Positions 23,578 through 25,789 of a DNA stretch of 25,789 nt are shown piece after piece. Positions within the stretch are counted from its first letter, which is position 1. Every line of letters starts with the position of its first letter. This stretch comes from JBLNBN01 sp050260015 (GTDB lineage Bacteria > Bacteroidota > Ignavibacteria > Kapaibacteriales > UBA2268), in assembly GCA_050260015.1 (NCBI GenBank), contig JBLNBN010000001.1:1-25789 (forward strand), given 5' to 3'. Made by a program: the position numbers and the translations under genes. The notes below the pieces were generated by a model, which saw nothing but the letters and a program-made list of their open reading frames with translations, did not search any database and was not told the DNA's origin.

Positions 23578-24693
23578 CTATTTTTTCCTTCTGCCGACTA
23601 ACGTTCCCGGCTTTTGAGCGGGATACGACTTGTCGTCGTGGCATTCGGCGCATACGGGTTTGACGTTGAACTTTCGCCCGACGTGGCATTGCTCGCATTC
23701 GAAGTCAACGTGATCCGCGCTGAGCTTTAATCCCGTAACGGCATGATTAAACGAACCTTGCTTCCAGTTCTTATGGCAAGCGTTGCAATCGCGCGGCGGC
23801 TTGCTGAATGGATTAGTTCTTGTATGGCAGCGTTTGCAATCAAGACTTGAGTGGAACGGTTCGAGCGTAAAGCCGGTCTTCGCATGGTTGAACGAAGAGC
23901 TCATGTCGGTCGAGCCGTGGCACTTCTTGCAGCCGTCGTCGGCGTGGCAGGCGTAGCATTTAGCGTGCTGGTCCGCAAACGTCTTATTCTTCCGAATTGT
24001 CTTCGCCGTGCGGAATCGGGTCTTGGGATCGCCCTTGGAGTGGCAGGTCATGCAATTCTCGTTCTGATGGCAAGTATTGCAGCTGTAGCCGAAGGATTCG
24101 ATATGCATATTATGCTTAAAGTTCACTGTCGCGCCCTGGTCGGACTTAGTATTGAACTTAACTATATTGGGCCTTTCGACCGTTGGGTGCGATTTATCCT
24201 TTAGCGCAGCTATCCTTTGCGCGACGTTAGCTTTTTTATCTTTCTTTAAGCTATGGCAGCTGTAGCATTCCGTTTGCCCGCTCCACTGCCTGTGGCATTG
24301 TATGCAAAGCCTGTGATAAGCCGACTTCAGCTCGGGTACGCGCACGTCGCCGCGCTCGTAGCGGGACTCGTGGCAATTCGAGCATTTTTGTATTTTGCCG
24401 GTCGAATTGTGATGGTGGCAGTTTTCGCATCCGCCGGACATTTCGTGCATTTGCGCGTGCATCTTATGCGAAAAGACGACAGTGTCGAACCTAACCGGAT
24501 TTTGATTCATCAATACGATGTCGGGGCCCCTGGCGGCGAGAACGTTCGCGGCAGCGCCTTTAGCGCCGGCTTTTGGGCTCGCAGCCGCTTTAGCGCGGGC
24601 GGGCGCGGCTTTTTTCTGACCGCCGCTTCCCATTTGCGCGATCATTGCGATTGACGCGGCAATGAACAATACTATCAGTAATCTTACTTTCAT
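23578..24693 (-). CDS. Dodecaheme (12 CXXCH) cytochrome c
   Basis: A 371-residue exported cytochrome. The signal or anchor segment (1-20) is followed by an Ala/Lys/Pro-rich linker (about 25-55). Twelve CXXCH heme motifs begin at Cys 89, 104, 130, 143, 205, 214, 246, 255, 286, 303, 333 and 348. The first four, with VFSHKMHAQM, resemble class III/c7-type cytochromes found beside NrfD/HybB quinol modules; repeated FxHxxH or FNHAKTGF/FNHAVTG stretches supply likely distal His ligands for the rest. The hydrophobic segment has no clear cleavage site, so it may stay membrane-anchored on the periplasmic side. The start ATG overlaps the stop of the NrfD-type gene by one base (TAATG) with GGGAGG 6 bases upstream, indicating translational coupling. 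Role: accept electrons from the membrane subunit. Confidence 0.93.
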   Translation of the reverse strand: MKVRLLIVLFIAASIAMIAQMGSGGQKKAAPARAKAAASPKAGAKGAAANVLAARGPDIVLMNQNPVRFDTVVFSHKMHAQMHEMSGGCENCHHHNSTGKIQKCSNCHESRYERGDVRVPELKSAYHRLCIQCHRQWSGQTECYSCHSLKKDKKANVAQRIAALKDKSHPTVERPNIVKFNTKSDQGATVNFKHNMHIESFGYSCNTCHQNENCMTCHSKGDPKTRFRTAKTIRKNKTFADQHAKCYACHADDGCKKCHGSTDMSSSFNHAKTGFTLEPFHSSLDCKRCHTRTNPFSKPPRDCNACHKNWKQGSFNHAVTGLKLSADHVDFECEQCHVGRKFNVKPVCAECHDDKSYPAQKPGTLVGRRKK

Positions 24694-25789
24694 TATTTTC
24701 CTCCCTGCGAGGGCATACTGCCCTTTTCTACGCTAATTACAGGGAAAATCATAACCGCCGCGCGGTACAATAGCACGAGCAGCGCTATAAAACCTACCGT
24801 TACGGAAATTTCCCCGATTGACGGGAAATAAGCGCCGGGCGCGTACATTGGACGGTAGGCGGTCACGAAGTTATTAAATCGGTTTAAAAATACGCCGAAT
24901 ACAACAAGGCTTGCCGCCGTGAACAATAAGTAAGGACTTCTTGTCACCTTCGGCGAAAGGAACATTCTAAACGGTACGACAATTCCTATGATTACCTCTA
25001 TTCCAAACATAACGCTTGGAAGATTGAACGTAGTTAAGTAGACGAAAGCGCCGCGAATAAAGAGGTCGCCGATCTTAAAGGCGAGGTAAATGCCAAGCAG
25101 CGGCGCAACAAAAGTGCCGAGCCTGGAAAGCACCTCCATCTCCGCGCGCATTCTAAAAGAGCGCGACGCGATCATAGATTCGAAAATGACCATAGGGAAG
25201 CCTACGGCGATTGCCGAGAGAAGGAATAGCAACGGCAGCACGGGCGTTTGCCATAGCGGATGCATCTTGTACCCGGCTATGACCATGAGCGTGCCCAGCG
25301 ACGATTGGTGAAGGGTCGAGAGCACTACGCCCGCTATTATAAAGATGAACATGACTTTTGAAAGAGTTCTATCGAGCGCTCGAAGCAACTTTTCGGTCAG
25401 GGCGTTAAACGATCTCAGCCGCCCGGGCAGGTTCACGCGGCCCATAAAGCGCTCGGTGACCATCGGGAGAAATTCTATATATAGAACGTTCAGGTACAAC
25501 ATAACGCAGATGCCGACCTCGAAAAGGGCCGAGTTCGGATTCCAGAAGACCATGGGGTGCCAGATATAGTGCGAACGACCTATATCGATAACGACGCCTA
25601 TTGCGACGAAAGTATAGCCCAGCATCGCCGTAAGCAACGCGGGGCGAACGATAACGTGATAGTGCTCGCGGTGGAAAACGTGTCCCAGAGCCGCGGAAGT
25701 AAATCCGCCTGCGGCGAGAGCTACGCCGGCCGCGACGTCAATGCCGATCCAAATACCCCAGGGGTACTGTTGGTTTAAATTAGTAACCG
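24693..25789 (-). CDS. HybB/NrfD-family quinol oxidoreductase membrane subunit (5' end missing)
   Basis: An open frame enters from the right edge and continues without a stop to 24693, so the start lies outside the window; about 364 codons are visible. Reading before the first internal Met gives NQQYPWGIWIGIDVAAGV, ALAAGGFTSAALGHVFHREHYH and VRPALLTAMLGY, all typical of HybB-type proteins. Further in is the family signature VLSTLHQSSLGTLMVIAG. I count about nine hydrophobic helices. These proteins bind menaquinol in the inner membrane and pass electrons to an iron-sulfur or cytochrome partner. Here the partner is the translationally coupled 12-heme cytochrome. An iron-sulfur or molybdopterin subunit may lie just beyond the edge. 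An ActC-like or DsrP-like subunit are close alternatives. Confidence 0.88.
   Translation of the reverse strand, partial: VTNLNQQYPWGIWIGIDVAAGVALAAGGFTSAALGHVFHREHYHVIVRPALLTAMLGYTFVAIGVVIDIGRSHYIWHPMVFWNPNSALFEVGICVMLYLNVLYIEFLPMVTERFMGRVNLPGRLRSFNALTEKLLRALDRTLSKVMFIFIIAGVVLSTLHQSSLGTLMVIAGYKMHPLWQTPVLPLLFLLSAIAVGFPMVIFESMIASRSFRMRAEMEVLSRLGTFVAPLLGIYLAFKIGDLFIRGAFVYLTTFNLPSVMFGIEVIIGIVVPFRMFLSPKVTRSPYLLFTAASLVVFGVFLNRFNNFVTAYRPMYAPGAYFPSIGEISVTVGFIALLVLLYRAAVMIFPVISVEKGSMPSQGGK

Noticed and set aside
1..25789. CRISPR array, tRNA, rRNA or complete insertion sequence
   Set aside because: I saw no regularly spaced direct repeats, no cloverleaf-like stretch and no transposase or integrase gene. 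The repeats present are single palindromes.

Overview
The window looks like a chromosomal segment from a member of the Bacteroidota/Chlorobiota side of the FCB group (Ignavibacteria- or Kapabacteria-like). This placement is inferred from gene content: a bacillithiol enzyme (BshC), two secreted proteins with type IX secretion (T9SS) C-terminal sorting tails, a SprE/PorW-like TPR lipoprotein, DUF1573 and choice-of-anchor-D type domains, and a NrfD/HybB quinol module. I saw no rRNA, tRNA, CRISPR array, phage gene or complete insertion sequence.

Left part (1-11350). On the minus strand, bshC is followed 6 bases later by a partial gene that leaves the window; its 5' end carries a short palindromic repeat. 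Divergently, eight plus-strand genes run from 2248 to 11298: TPR lipoprotein, PAS histidine kinase, NtrC-type sigma-54 activator, HEAT-repeat protein, CheR, two CheY-like receivers and a CheZ-like phosphatase. The run ends at a strong hairpin terminator near 11313. No CheA, CheW or receptor is present, so this is only part of a chemosensory pathway. The CheZ-like protein carries three FliM-like candidate CheY-binding motifs in its tail.

Middle (11375-18140). A 1180-residue secreted protein with three LamG plus Ig-like units (minus) and a FkbM methyltransferase (plus) are clearly richer in A+T than the flanks and may be an acquired block. They are followed by an outer-membrane porin (minus) and a TerC-family membrane protein (plus), each unit closed by a hairpin.

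Right (18144-25789). A DUF1573 protein diverges from a two-gene unit made of a T9SS-sorted Ig-like surface protein and a small outer-membrane barrel. Next comes a 374-base stretch with several 3-base-loop hairpins. A minus-strand operon then runs in from the right edge: a HybB/NrfD-type quinol oxidoreductase membrane subunit (partial), a 12-heme cytochrome c, and a membrane-anchored receiver fused to a GcvH-like domain that lacks the usual lipoyl lysine. Together these suggest an inner-membrane quinol-to-cytochrome electron route with an unusual third subunit or regulator. This operon is the best candidate here for an undescribed system.
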